Shown: positions 8,309 through 17,190, numbered from the stretch's first letter. The stretch is DNA of 64,000 nucleotides from Hominenteromicrobium sp964531265 (GCA_964531265.1 CAZHDW010000008.1:1-64000), one strand, 5' to 3'. Notes: a model not told the origin generated them from the sequence alone. Translations and numbers: made by a program.

Positions 8309-9436
8309 TTATTGTTCGTCAAGAAATACTTTTTTCACAGCATCGAGATATCCGTAGCCGTTCAGCAGATCGGGTTCAAGATAGCTGGTTTCCGTCCACT
8401 CGTTCCAACTATTTACGGTGATCAGCGGTGCGTCAAGCTCATGAGTATCAACAAAATGCTTTACCCTGCTGAGTGCAGCCTCAAAGCCCTCCGGAGTGCA
8501 GCCGGTCATGTTGTTCGGGCGAAGCTTTCGAAAACGCGGATTGTTATTCCAGCCTATCGACACATGCGGAAAATACTTGCCCTTGTAGCGATTGTAGAAT
8601 TCCTCCCACTTCTTTTCGGCATCCTCTGTCACAGCGGCGTAATCGCGGCTTATATCAAGGAAGTGGCAGTATTGATAGTTGCTGGCACTGTCAAAGCCCA
8701 AAATATCGGCAAGCTCAGCCGTGTCGACTGCCGAGCTCTCTCTGCTTGAGTCAACACCGCTGAGGTTATGCGAAACATCGCCCCACTGAGTTATTTGCAG
8801 ATGAAGCCCGGGAAGACCGGCAGCTATGCACTTGCTTCGAAGAAGCTCGAGCTTCTTCTTTGTCTTTTCTATTCCGCCGAGTCCGAGTATCAGATTATCG
8901 ATATCGTATATCATAAATACCGGCTTGCCGTCAATGCGATAATACTGCTCGTGCATGAAGTATTTTGAGATGAGTCTGTCGGATATTATGTCAAATTGCT
9001 CCTCGTCGGCAGCACCGCTCCATACAACGGTGTCTCCGCAATCCTCGGCAGCATTGCGAACATCCCAACAGTAATTTGCATCGTGATTTGCCCACATGAG
9101 ATAGAATTTCATTCGGCTGTTGTTCTTAGCCTTCAAAAAACCGTCGTTGAGGCAGTTTTCAAGGAACGGGCGCTTATCGTACCAGTACCAATCGTATATG
9201 AAAACATTTACCCCGTGATCGGCAGCGGCATCTATCTGCATCTGCATCACGTATGGGTCGGCTTCGTTTACATAACCCCATATCGGCTGCCTTTTTTCAC
9301 TGAAATCAGGATAATCTCGCTGCTCATTTTTTACTGTCTGCCATTCGCCAATACCCTCGGGCCAGAATATTCGCGTTCTCGGCTCGTCCCCGGTGTATGC
9401 GGGCCAGATAAATGCAGCTATATCGTATTTGTTCAT
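8309..9436 (-). CDS. Glycoside hydrolase family 99-like (WbsX) protein
   Basis: A 375-residue protein resembling the WbsX / GH99-like family: an N-terminal AAFIWPAYTGD, VNVFIYDWYWYDKRPFLE with a Trp/Tyr-rich core, FYLMWANHD, and a C-terminal TVNSWNEWTE motif that is characteristic of the group. Such proteins are found in polysaccharide gene clusters and among GH99-related TIM barrels. There is no signal peptide. The start at MNKYDIAAF is fixed by GGAGGG 6 bases upstream; a TTG 18 bases further up lacks a site. Substrate unknown; it sits among other glycan enzymes. Confidence 0.8.
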   Translation of the reverse strand: MNKYDIAAFIWPAYTGDEPRTRIFWPEGIGEWQTVKNEQRDYPDFSEKRQPIWGYVNEADPYVMQMQIDAAADHGVNVFIYDWYWYDKRPFLENCLNDGFLKAKNNSRMKFYLMWANHDANYCWDVRNAAEDCGDTVVWSGAADEEQFDIISDRLISKYFMHEQYYRIDGKPVFMIYDIDNLILGLGGIEKTKKKLELLRSKCIAAGLPGLHLQITQWGDVSHNLSGVDSSRESSAVDTAELADILGFDSASNYQYCHFLDISRDYAAVTEDAEKKWEEFYNRYKGKYFPHVSIGWNNNPRFRKLRPNNMTGCTPEGFEAALSRVKHFVDTHELDAPLITVNSWNEWTETSYLEPDLLNGYGYLDAVKKVFLDEQ

Positions 9437-9479
9437 TACAATCCCTCCGCTCAAGCTTGCAAGGCTTTTACTTCATTTT

Positions 9480-9509
9480 AGTATAGTTTCCTAATGATTG
9501 CAATAGCAA
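9480..9509 (-). promoter_or_regulatory. Candidate promoter for the GH99-like gene
   Basis: On the minus strand, TTGCTA (9509-9504) and TATACT (9485-9480) are separated by 18 bases, about 45 bases before the start codon. Confidence 0.5.
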
Positions 9510-9549
9510 AGTCCGGACAAAAGCTTCATGGTTACAAAAATGTGCGTAC

Positions 9550-9578
9550 TTGTTACTTGGCAATAAAGCTGATAGAAT
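9550..9578 (+). promoter_or_regulatory. Promoter of the decayed nitroreductase gene
   Basis: TTGTTA, a 17-bp spacer and TAGAAT lie 31 bases before the ATG of the nitroreductase fragment. The promoter has outlived the gene. Confidence 0.55.
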
Positions 9579-9608
9579 CAGAGCATCGAATGAACGGAGA
9601 GTGAGCTT

Positions 9609-9745
9609 ATGGAGCTTTTGAAAATGATGAAAACACGCAGATTCATTCGCAAATATCGCACCGATAGGGTTGAAACGGAGAAGCTTGAGAAAATCCTTGA
9701 GGCCGGACTTTTTGCACCGAATCCTGGCGGAAGGCAGGGGCTTTA
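9609..9745 (+). pseudogene. 5' fragment of a nitroreductase-family gene
   Basis: The first ~44 residues match the start of small flavin nitroreductases (MKTRRFIRKYRTDRVETEKL, ILEAGLFAPNPGGRQG). After this the frame continues for about 46 residues with no family resemblance, runs through a terminator hairpin, and stops at 9881. An intact gene would need about 120 more residues. The simplest reading is an internal deletion joining the 5' end to the original terminator; the boundary given here is approximate. Confidence 0.7.
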
Positions 9746-9769
9746 TTATCGGCGCAGAATAAATTATAG

Positions 9770-9809
9770 CAGCATCGGTTTGAACATGTGTCGAGCCGAT
9801 GCTGTTTTG
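9770..9809 (+). terminator. Terminator following the nitroreductase remnant
   Basis: Arms cagcatcgg (9770-9778) and ccgatgctg (9796-9804) are followed by TTTTG. It lies inside the out-of-frame tail of the fragment, which argues that this tail is not coding. Confidence 0.7.
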
Positions 9810-9932
9810 CTGTTTCCGAAAAAAATTGCTTCGATTTCCAATCTTGATTTTTTTATTCGCGCAATTATGGTAATGGATTAGAGTTGATTCTATGCAAAAG
9901 TAGGCTGGATGTTTTTTAATTCCGAAAAATGC

Positions 9933-9961
9933 TCGACAAGAAGCGTCTTATAGTGTATACT
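9933..9961 (+). promoter_or_regulatory. Promoter of nrdD
   Basis: TCGACA (9933-9938), a 17-bp spacer and TATACT (9956-9961) lie upstream of nrdD. The -10 overlaps TTATAGTGT, which resembles one half of an NrdR box. Confidence 0.6.
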
Positions 9962-9995
9962 GGTTGATGTTCGGAATCACTAATATGTCATTTAA

Positions 9996-10011
9996 ACACA
10001 AGATATTGTGT
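9996..10011 (+). promoter_or_regulatory. Candidate NrdR box upstream of nrdD
   Basis: ACACAAGATATTGTGT is an inverted repeat (ACACAA / TTGTGT with a 4-bp centre) that closely fits the NrdR consensus. NrdR is the general repressor of bacterial ribonucleotide reductase genes. The site lies 35-50 bases downstream of the promoter -10 and 68 bases before the nrdD start. NrdR boxes normally occur as pairs; only a half-site-like partner is visible near 9949-9956. Confidence 0.55.
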
Positions 10012-10078
10012 TGAGTTGTTGAAATACTACGAGAGCGAAAGAATACAGGTTTACAGAATTTTTTGGAGGCGGCTTGAG

Positions 10079-12238
10079 ATGAAGATCATAAAACGTAACG
10101 GCTCTGAGGCAGTTTTTGATATTACAAAGATCATTGCGGTTATTACAAGGGCGAATAACGCGGATGACAGAACACGCGAGCTTTCTGCTGAGCAGATCAG
10201 ACAGATAGCGGCGGAGGTTGAGGAGAAGTGCCAGGCTATGGGCCGCGCACCATCCGTTGAGGAAATACAGGATCTTGTAGAAAACGGAATTATGAGCATG
10301 AATGCATTTGAGGTTGCGAAGCGCTATATAAAGTATCGCTATACGCGCTCACTTGCGAGAAGAGCCAACACAACGGATAATCAGGTGCTCAGCCTTATTG
10401 AGTGCAATAATGAAGAAGCTAAGCAGGAGAATGCCAACAAGAATCCCACGGTCAACAGTGTTCAGCGTGACTATATGGCGGGTGAGGTATCAAAGGATAT
10501 AACCAGGCGCATCCTGCTGCCGAATGACATCGTTGAGGCACATGAGCAGGGCATCATCCATTTTCATGATATGGACTATTTTGCTCAACATATGCACAAC
10601 TGCGACCTTGTTAATCTTGAGGATATGCTGCAAAACGGCACCGTTATAACAGGTACTCTTATCGAAAAGCCGCACAGCTTCTCCACTGCATGTAATATCG
10701 CAACGCAGATAGTAGCTCAGGTGGCCAGCAATCAGTACGGCGGACAGAGTATCAGCCTTGCACATCTTGCACCCTTTGTGCAGATTTCCCGCGAAAAGAT
10801 CCGTGCTGAGGTTATGCTTGAGATAGCTGAGCTTGGCGGAGTGCCCACTGAGGAGAAAATATCCAGAATAGTCGAAAGACGTCTGAGAAAAGAAATAGAG
10901 CGCGGCGTTCAGACCATACAGTATCAGGTTGTCACTCTGATGACGACCAATGGACAGGCACCGTTCATCACAGTGTTCATGTATCTCAACGAGGCGAAGA
11001 ACGAGCGCGAAAAGAAGGACCTCGCCATGATAATCGAAGAGGTGCTGCTGCAGCGCTGCCAGGGCGTTAAGAATGAGAAGGGGGTGTGGGTAACTCCGGC
11101 ATTCCCGAAGCTCATATATGTTTTGCAGGATGATAATGTCACACCGGACGGCGAGTATTATTACCTGACAAAGCTTGCCGCAAAATGTACGGCAAAGCGC
11201 ATGGTTCCGGACTATATTTCCGAAAAGAAAATGAAGGAGCTCAAGGAGGGCAACTGCTTCCCGGTAATGGGCTGCCGCAGTGCACTCAGCCCGTGGAAGG
11301 ATGAAAACGGCAATTATAAATTCTATGGCAGATTCAATCAGGGCGTTGTCACACTCAACCTTGTGGATGTAGCTCTCAGCTCCGATGGCGACATGGATAA
11401 GTTCTGGAAAATATTCGATGAGCGTCTTGAGTTGTGCTATAAGGCTCTCATGTGCCGCCATGAGCGTCTCAAGGGAACTCTTTCCGATGCAGCGCCGATA
11501 CTGTGGCAGTACGGTGCCATCGCAAGACTGAAAAAGGGCGAGACGATCGATAAGCTGCTGTACGGCGGGTACTCAACAATATCCCTCGGCTATGCAGGTC
11601 TGTGCGAATGCGTACGCTATATGACGGGCAAATCCCACACCGACCCGAGTGCAACACCGTTTGCACTTAAGGTTATGAAGCATATGAATGAGGCCTGTGA
11701 GCGCTGGAAGGCCGAGACCACAATCGGTTTTGGCATTTACGGTACTCCGCTTGAGAGCACGACGTATAAATTTGCGAAGTGCCTACAGAAGAGATTCGGC
11801 ATCATCAAGGATGTTACCGATAAGCCGTACATTACCAACAGCTATCATGTGCATGTGACCGAGCCGATAGATGCGTTTGAAAAGCTTGCGTTTGAAGCAC
11901 AGTTCCAGGCGCTTTCCACCGGTGGCGCAATAAGTTATATCGAAGTTCCGAATATGCAGCAGAATATCGAGGCTGTTCTCCAGGTGATACGCTATATCTA
12001 CGACAATATCATGTATGCTGAGCTCAACACAAAGAGCGACTATTGCCAGTGCTGTGGATATGACGGAGAGATACACATCGTGGAAGATGACGGAAAGCTG
12101 GTTTGGGAGTGCCCGAATTGCGGTAACCGCGACCAGGACACAATGAATGTTGCACGTCGCACCTGCGGATATATCGGCACACAGTATTGGAATCAGGGAA
12201 GAACGGCGGAGATAAAGGAGAGAGTGCTCCACCTTTGA
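10079..12238 (+). CDS. nrdD: Anaerobic ribonucleoside-triphosphate reductase (class III)
   Basis: A 719-residue glycyl-radical enzyme that reduces NTPs to dNTPs under anoxia. An N-terminal ATP-cone (about 1-95, starting MKIIKRNGSEAVFD) provides allosteric control. The core has the NCDLVNLEDML and FPVMGCRSALSPW regions. The C-terminus has the zinc site (YCQCCGYDG ... ECPNCGN) and the glycyl-radical loop RRTCGYIG at about residues 693-700. The start is fixed by GGAGG 9 bases before the ATG. The activase gene nrdG, usually next, is not in this window: a serine recombinase on the other strand ends 4 bases after the nrdD stop. Confidence 0.95.
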   Translation: MKIIKRNGSEAVFDITKIIAVITRANNADDRTRELSAEQIRQIAAEVEEKCQAMGRAPSVEEIQDLVENGIMSMNAFEVAKRYIKYRYTRSLARRANTTDNQVLSLIECNNEEAKQENANKNPTVNSVQRDYMAGEVSKDITRRILLPNDIVEAHEQGIIHFHDMDYFAQHMHNCDLVNLEDMLQNGTVITGTLIEKPHSFSTACNIATQIVAQVASNQYGGQSISLAHLAPFVQISREKIRAEVMLEIAELGGVPTEEKISRIVERRLRKEIERGVQTIQYQVVTLMTTNGQAPFITVFMYLNEAKNEREKKDLAMIIEEVLLQRCQGVKNEKGVWVTPAFPKLIYVLQDDNVTPDGEYYYLTKLAAKCTAKRMVPDYISEKKMKELKEGNCFPVMGCRSALSPWKDENGNYKFYGRFNQGVVTLNLVDVALSSDGDMDKFWKIFDERLELCYKALMCRHERLKGTLSDAAPILWQYGAIARLKKGETIDKLLYGGYSTISLGYAGLCECVRYMTGKSHTDPSATPFALKVMKHMNEACERWKAETTIGFGIYGTPLESTTYKFAKCLQKRFGIIKDVTDKPYITNSYHVHVTEPIDAFEKLAFEAQFQALSTGGAISYIEVPNMQQNIEAVLQVIRYIYDNIMYAELNTKSDYCQCCGYDGEIHIVEDDGKLVWECPNCGNRDQDTMNVARRTCGYIGTQYWNQGRTAEIKERVLHL

Positions 12239-12242
12239 TTCG

Positions 12243-13643
12243 CTACACCCTGAATATAATCTCAATTTTTTCAGGCTTTTTTGACAGGATAATGTGATCC
12301 GTAATGGCTCGCATTATCCTGTTTTTTTCGCTGCCGCTGACCGAATCGTCGAAGAGGAGCGCTATGGCATCAGACCGAATGTTAACCTTACTTACCTGCT
12401 GTACCGCGGCTTTCCCGGAAAGCTCCCTTTGCAGCTTGTTTATTCTGCTTTCAATGTCCTTTTTGTTTTTTTGATACTCCTCAAGAGTGTCGATTCCGGC
12501 AATATAGGCATCCTTTACGCGCTGTAGGACTATGTTTTCAAGTGCTATACGCTCCATAATAGTCACTATGTCGTCGGAATATGGCTTGCTTTTGTTCGGG
12601 AGCTCCAAACTTCCGAACAGGGCTTTCATACTGAGCCTTATTATGTTCTCGAGTATGCCTGAGTTCAGACTGTGGGACGAATCACAGCGCCCGTGAGTAT
12701 AGCGCGAGCAGTTTACGCGCCCTTTTCCGCAGCGGGAAATCGGCCCGCCGCATGAGCTGCATCTCAGGAGACCGTCAAGCATGGTGGCCTCCTTTGATAT
12801 TTCAGTGATTCGCTTATGTCGGCAGGACTCGAGCTTCATTCGTCTTTGTGCGGCTTCAAAGGTGCTGTCGGATATCAGAGCACGGTGCTTCCCGAGACGA
12901 AGCACTGCTTCATCGGCACTGTCAGCTTTCAGGCGGCAGCGAATTCGCCCGGTGTATATTGGGTTTGTCAGTATATAGCGAACGGAGCGGCCCTCCCATT
13001 TTCCACCGCGCTTTGTTTTTGAGCCGTTTTTGTTGAGAGCTTTGGCGATGCTCAGGCATGAATGCCCTGCAAGATATCTTGAAAAAATCGCCCTTACAGT
13101 GTCTGCTTCGCCTTCGAGCGGTATCAATTCTCTGTTTTCATAAGCATATCCAAAGGGCGGCGCACTGACGGAACCGCCCTGTCTTACACGCTCGGTCATT
13201 CCTCTCTTGACCTCGGCGGAAAGATTCACGCTGTAGAAGGCATCGAACCATTCGATTATGCGCTCGATAAGCTCCCCAAATGGGCCGTCGGTTATTGGCT
13301 CTGAAATGCTGATGACCTCAATGCCATTCTCTCTTTTTAAGAGGGATTTATAAACGATGCTTTCCTCCTGGTTTCTGGCAAAGCGGGAAAATTTCCAAAC
13401 GAGAACTGCCTCGAACAGACGAGGCTTTTCCTTGGCGGCGGCGATCATTCTCATAAATCCCGGACGCTTTTTTGCGGTGCGGCCGCTTATGCCGTCGTCC
13501 CTGAATATGAATTCATCCGGCAGCAGCAAGTCGTTCCTCTTTGCATATTCCCTTATGGCGCTTATCTGACTGTCCGGGCTGAAATCAAGCTGATCCTCCG
13601 TGGAGACACGTATGTATGCTGCACAAACACGTTGCTTATCCAT
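12243..13643 (-). CDS. Large serine recombinase (resolvase/invertase family)
   Basis: A 466-residue site-specific recombinase. The resolvase domain covers about 1-150 with catalytic Ser14 in AAYIRVSTEDQ and the conserved VWKFSRFARN. Next come a recombinase domain (about 165-270, PPFGYAYENR ... ILTNPIYTGRI), a zinc ribbon (CSSCGGPISRCGKG ... C) near 295-320, and a helical/coiled-coil tail with residues typical of large serine integrases. The start (MDKQRVCAAY) follows GGAGAG by 5 bases. It appears full length and intact. No integrase cargo, phage genes or att repeats were recognised around it, and it faces nrdD with no terminator between. Confidence 0.93.
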   Translation of the reverse strand: MDKQRVCAAYIRVSTEDQLDFSPDSQISAIREYAKRNDLLLPDEFIFRDDGISGRTAKKRPGFMRMIAAAKEKPRLFEAVLVWKFSRFARNQEESIVYKSLLKRENGIEVISISEPITDGPFGELIERIIEWFDAFYSVNLSAEVKRGMTERVRQGGSVSAPPFGYAYENRELIPLEGEADTVRAIFSRYLAGHSCLSIAKALNKNGSKTKRGGKWEGRSVRYILTNPIYTGRIRCRLKADSADEAVLRLGKHRALISDSTFEAAQRRMKLESCRHKRITEISKEATMLDGLLRCSSCGGPISRCGKGRVNCSRYTHGRCDSSHSLNSGILENIIRLSMKALFGSLELPNKSKPYSDDIVTIMERIALENIVLQRVKDAYIAGIDTLEEYQKNKKDIESRINKLQRELSGKAAVQQVSKVNIRSDAIALLFDDSVSGSEKNRIMRAITDHIILSKKPEKIEIIFRV

Positions 13644-13712
13644 GGCCACTCTCCAATATTGATTTGTCATGAGTGCGGATTTTGGAAAATAGATATGTTG
13701 GGGGTGCTTTAA

Positions 13713-13916
13713 ATGCGAAGAAAGCAGGAATGGGAGATAATAAGCTGTGACAGAAACGGAAAGATAATGTCACGCATACGAGTTGAGCTCGATCCGCGCC
13801 CGGAGGTGCCTCTGAAGCTGCTTAGCACGGAAATAATGATAGCCGACAGCGAGCTGAACGAAAAGAGAAGCATTTGCGCGGCAATGCTCGAAAGGGTACT
13901 TAAAGACGAGGAGTAA
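13713..13916 (+). CDS. Small hypothetical protein, divergent from the recombinase
   Basis: A 67-residue charged protein that I do not recognise (starts MRRKQEWEIISCDRNGK, ends MLERVLKDEE). GGGGGTG lies 7 bases before the ATG. It is transcribed away from the recombinase gene, with 69 bases between the starts, so the two could share a control region. A predicted beta-rich N-terminus and helical C-terminus fit a small DNA-binding or accessory protein, but this is only a guess. Confidence 0.55.
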   Translation: MRRKQEWEIISCDRNGKIMSRIRVELDPRPEVPLKLLSTEIMIADSELNEKRSICAAMLERVLKDEE

Positions 13917-13946
13917 AATGCACCGGGAACATAACACGGGAGGGAG

Positions 13947-13975
13947 TTGTGTTTTTGTTCGCTCTGTGATAGAAT
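13947..13975 (+). promoter_or_regulatory. Promoter of the FTR-like gene
   Basis: TTGTGT (13947-13952), a 17-bp spacer and TAGAAT (13970-13975) lie 65 bases before the start codon at 14041. Confidence 0.55.
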
Positions 13976-14040
13976 AAATGCAGAGTAAGCTTCACGCGGA
14001 TGCGGATGTTGATATTGAATTGACAGGAGGTTACCATTAT

Positions 14041-14241
14041 ATGGGAAAAATACGTCTTAATGAAGACCGCGAAATAGTCGAACGCGTAAAAGAGGGACTG
14101 AAGCGCACAGGTGGCTATTGTCCGTGCAGATTACAGCGCAAGCCGGAATATAAGTGTATTTGCGAGGAATTTAAAGCGCAGATGGAGGATCCGGATTTCG
14201 AGGGCTACTGCCACTGTATGCTCTATTATAAAGAAAAGTGA
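14041..14241 (+). CDS. Ferredoxin-thioredoxin reductase catalytic-domain-like protein
   Basis: A 66-residue protein with three Cys-X-Cys pairs (CPC near residue 27, CIC near 39, CHC near 57) and the EGYCHCMLYYKE end typical of ferredoxin:thioredoxin reductase catalytic chains, where six Cys hold a [4Fe-4S] cluster and a redox-active disulfide. It is shorter than plant/cyanobacterial chains and the Cys-pair spacing differs, as in small clostridial homologues. AGGAGG lies 10 bases before the ATG; an ATG further upstream has no such site. No variable-chain gene or thioredoxin is nearby, so the partner is unknown. Confidence 0.82.
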   Translation: MGKIRLNEDREIVERVKEGLKRTGGYCPCRLQRKPEYKCICEEFKAQMEDPDFEGYCHCMLYYKEK

Positions 14242-14298
14242 TAACTACAGCACACAGAATTGTTTGCTGTAGAAAACAAAACGAAACGAGGAGTTATA

Positions 14299-17184
14299 AT
14301 GCAGACACAAACATTTAGTATCGAGAATATGGGGCTCGGCGAGGTCGTATCCGGCTTTGAGCTTGTGAAGAAGGAATATGTCGAATCCAAATCGGCTGAG
14401 CTTTACACTATGCGCCATGTCAAGAGCGGAGCAGAGCTGCTCTATTTTGACAGACCGGATGAGAACAAGACCTTTGCGATCGGCTTTAAGACACTGCCGG
14501 AGGACAGCACTGGCGTTTTCCATATACTCGAGCACAGCGTTCTCAACGGCTCAAAAAAGTATCCGGCAAAGGAGCCGTTTGTATCACTGCTCCAGAGCTC
14601 GATGCAGACATTCCTGAACGCATTTACCTTCTGGGACAAAACCATGTACCCTGTATCCAGCCGCAATGACAAGGATTTCTTCAACCTTATGGCTGTATAT
14701 CTCGACGCTGTTTTCTGCCCGATGATTTATGAGCGTCCGGAGATATTCATGCAGGAGGGCTGGCACTATGAGTTTGACAGCGAATCCGCACAGCCGTACT
14801 ACAACGGTGTTGTTTTCAGCGAAATGAAGGGTGCTTACTCCGAGGTAGATGATGTGATCGAAGAGGAAACAGCTCAGCTGCTCTTCCCGGATAACAGCTA
14901 CGGCTTCTCAAGCGGCGGCCATCCGGAGCATATTCCGGAGCTGACATATCGGAAATTTGTGGATACACATAGAAGATTCTATCATCCCTCCAACTCAAAG
15001 ATCATCCTCGACGGCCATATGGACCTTGCGGCTGCTTTGAAGTACATGGATGAAGAGTATCTTTCCAAATATAATTACCAGAAGCCGGACTTCGACTTTG
15101 TGCCGCAGGAGCCTAAAATCGGAGAGAGAACCGTATATTACGGCGCACGCGCCGGCGAGGAAGACCGCGCACACATGGTAACTGCCAAAATACTCTGCAA
15201 TCACGACGAGGTTGAAAAGACCTATGCAGCGCAGATACTGGCGGACTACCTTGCAGGCTCCAATGAAGCTCCTATTAAGCGTGCATTCCTTGAAAAGGAT
15301 GTAGCACAGGATATTTCACTCTCCGTTGTGGACGGAATCTATCAGCCGACGATTTCTCTGGTAGCAAGAAATACCACCAAGGAGCAGTTTGCGCAGATCA
15401 AGGAGCTTTTGCCGAATGCAGTGAATGAGCTGCTCGAAAAGGGACTCGATAAGGAGGCTCTCAGAGCTTCTCTTGAAAGATTTGCCTTTACAAACAGGGA
15501 GATCAGCGAGCCGTACGGCGTTGAGCTTGCGGTAAGAATTATGTCCGGCTGGCTTTACGGCGATGACCCGATGACACATGTCGATAATGCATCCGTTTTC
15601 GCTTCCCTGCGTGAAAAGCTCGATACGGATTATTTTGAAAAGCTTCTTGCCGAGATCCTCGGAGATGCTTCCGATAAGTCCTACCTCTATGTTCTGCCGT
15701 CCCTTACTAAGAGTGAGGACGATGCAGCCAAGGAGGCTGAAAGACTTGCAGCCATAACCTCCGCGTGGGACGAAAATGAGAGACTCAGCCAGTTTAAGGC
15801 ATTTGAGCGTATGCAGAAGTGGCAGCAGTCCGAGGATAGCGAGGAGACAATCAAGTCCCTGCCGCATCTTGAGCTTGCCGATGTGCCGGTTGAGGTGCAT
15901 CCCGTTGATACAGAGCTTGTAAAGCTCGGCAATAAGGAAGTGCTCAGGGTCAATACCGAAACCAACGGTATCGTCTACACAAACCTTTTCTTTGATGTTT
16001 CCGATCTTACCGTGGAGGAGCTCAGAGTGCTGAATCTGCTTGCGGATTGCTTCGGCGAGCTTCGTACTGAGAATCTGGCGGCCGATAAGCTCCAGAGCAG
16101 AATAAAGGCAACCTTTGGCTCCTTGACAGCTAAAATAAGCATCATGGCGAAGACCGGCGAGCTTAAGGATTGCAAGCCGTACTTCGTGGTGTCCGCAAGT
16201 ATGCTGGAGGAGAACACCGCTGCTGCATTCGAGCTCCTGAATGAGCTGCTTTTGAACGGCAAGTATGACGAGGTCGACAGAATCAATGAGACAATAAAGC
16301 AGGGCGATTATTTCATGCGCCAATCGCTCATCGGCAACGGCCATTCCTATGCCGTAAAGAAGGCACTATCCGCATTCTCCGCAGAGGGTGCACTGGATGA
16401 GCTGCTTGACGGCGAAAGCTTTGTTAACTGGTTCTCACAGCTTGCGGTCGATTTTGAAAAGAATTCCGCCAAATACAGCGATGAGCTTACAAGACTCTCC
16501 AAAAAGGTCTTTGCTGCAGGCCGTCTGTTTGCAGGCTTCGGCGGAAACCTCGATACCGACAAGCTGTCATCACTCATTTCCGCTCTGCCCGAGGGCGAGC
16601 TCGGTGAGGCTGTCTGCTATGCGCTCGCTGACAACAACCCCACAGCCATAGAGATACCTGCAAGCGTCGGTTATTCCGCATTCGGCTGCAATCTCTACGC
16701 TATCGGCAGCGAGTTTACCGGTGCATGCTCCGTTCTCTCGTCTCTGATGACCTTCAGCTATCTTTGGAATATGGTTCGTGTTCAGGGCGGTGCTTACGGC
16801 ACAGGCATGAATGTTCGTGCTAACGGTGACCTCTTCTGCTATTCTTACAGAGACCCGAATCTCCCGAACACCAGAACAGTGTACGATTCTCTTCCGGGAT
16901 TCCTTGAAGGCTTCATAGAGCAGGGCGCATCGCTCAATGATGTTATCATCAGCACGGTCAACACCACCGATCCGCTTCTCAGCCCGTCCGGAGTCTGCAC
17001 ACTCGAGTGCACAAGATATCTCAAGGGGATCACACCGGAGTCCATTGCAAAGATACGCAGAGAGATCCTTGCTACGGACATTGATGATCTTAAGAAGCTT
17101 CTTGAGGTGCTGAATAAGTATATTGCAAGTGCGAAGTATTGCGCTGTCGGCGACAAAAACGCTGTAGCGTTCGTAACAGAATAA
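14299..17184 (+). CDS. M16C family zinc peptidase (presequence-protease-like)
   Basis: A 961-residue insulinase-superfamily peptidase. The inverted zinc motif HILEH is at residues 75-79 with the distal Glu in the segment EMKGAYSEVDD about 80 residues on. The length and the full four-domain clamshell fit the M16C subfamily (PreP/Cym1-like), which degrades short unstructured peptides inside a closed chamber. There is no signal peptide, so it is probably cytoplasmic. GAGGAG precedes the chosen ATG (MQTQTFSIEN). It stands alone with its own terminator. Confidence 0.92.
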   Translation: MQTQTFSIENMGLGEVVSGFELVKKEYVESKSAELYTMRHVKSGAELLYFDRPDENKTFAIGFKTLPEDSTGVFHILEHSVLNGSKKYPAKEPFVSLLQSSMQTFLNAFTFWDKTMYPVSSRNDKDFFNLMAVYLDAVFCPMIYERPEIFMQEGWHYEFDSESAQPYYNGVVFSEMKGAYSEVDDVIEEETAQLLFPDNSYGFSSGGHPEHIPELTYRKFVDTHRRFYHPSNSKIILDGHMDLAAALKYMDEEYLSKYNYQKPDFDFVPQEPKIGERTVYYGARAGEEDRAHMVTAKILCNHDEVEKTYAAQILADYLAGSNEAPIKRAFLEKDVAQDISLSVVDGIYQPTISLVARNTTKEQFAQIKELLPNAVNELLEKGLDKEALRASLERFAFTNREISEPYGVELAVRIMSGWLYGDDPMTHVDNASVFASLREKLDTDYFEKLLAEILGDASDKSYLYVLPSLTKSEDDAAKEAERLAAITSAWDENERLSQFKAFERMQKWQQSEDSEETIKSLPHLELADVPVEVHPVDTELVKLGNKEVLRVNTETNGIVYTNLFFDVSDLTVEELRVLNLLADCFGELRTENLAADKLQSRIKATFGSLTAKISIMAKTGELKDCKPYFVVSASMLEENTAAAFELLNELLLNGKYDEVDRINETIKQGDYFMRQSLIGNGHSYAVKKALSAFSAEGALDELLDGESFVNWFSQLAVDFEKNSAKYSDELTRLSKKVFAAGRLFAGFGGNLDTDKLSSLISALPEGELGEAVCYALADNNPTAIEIPASVGYSAFGCNLYAIGSEFTGACSVLSSLMTFSYLWNMVRVQGGAYGTGMNVRANGDLFCYSYRDPNLPNTRTVYDSLPGFLEGFIEQGASLNDVIISTVNTTDPLLSPSGVCTLECTRYLKGITPESIAKIRREILATDIDDLKKLLEVLNKYIASAKYCAVGDKNAVAFVTE

Positions 17185-17190
17185 TAATTT

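Noticed and set aside
9746..9881. C-terminal part of the nitroreductase-fragment frame as real coding sequence
   Set aside because: It runs through a perfect terminator stem and shows no similarity to the family.
10490..11461. 323-residue minus-strand ORF inside nrdD
   Set aside because: Antisense shadow of a fully conserved enzyme.
12230..13920. Prophage or integrative element around the recombinase
   Set aside because: Neighbours are housekeeping genes; no structural, replication or att-like sequences were seen, so only the lone recombinase is reported.
14245..14272. ctacagc / gctgtag stem between the FTR-like and M16C genes as a terminator
   Set aside because: No U-tract on either strand; probably a chance or minor mRNA structure.
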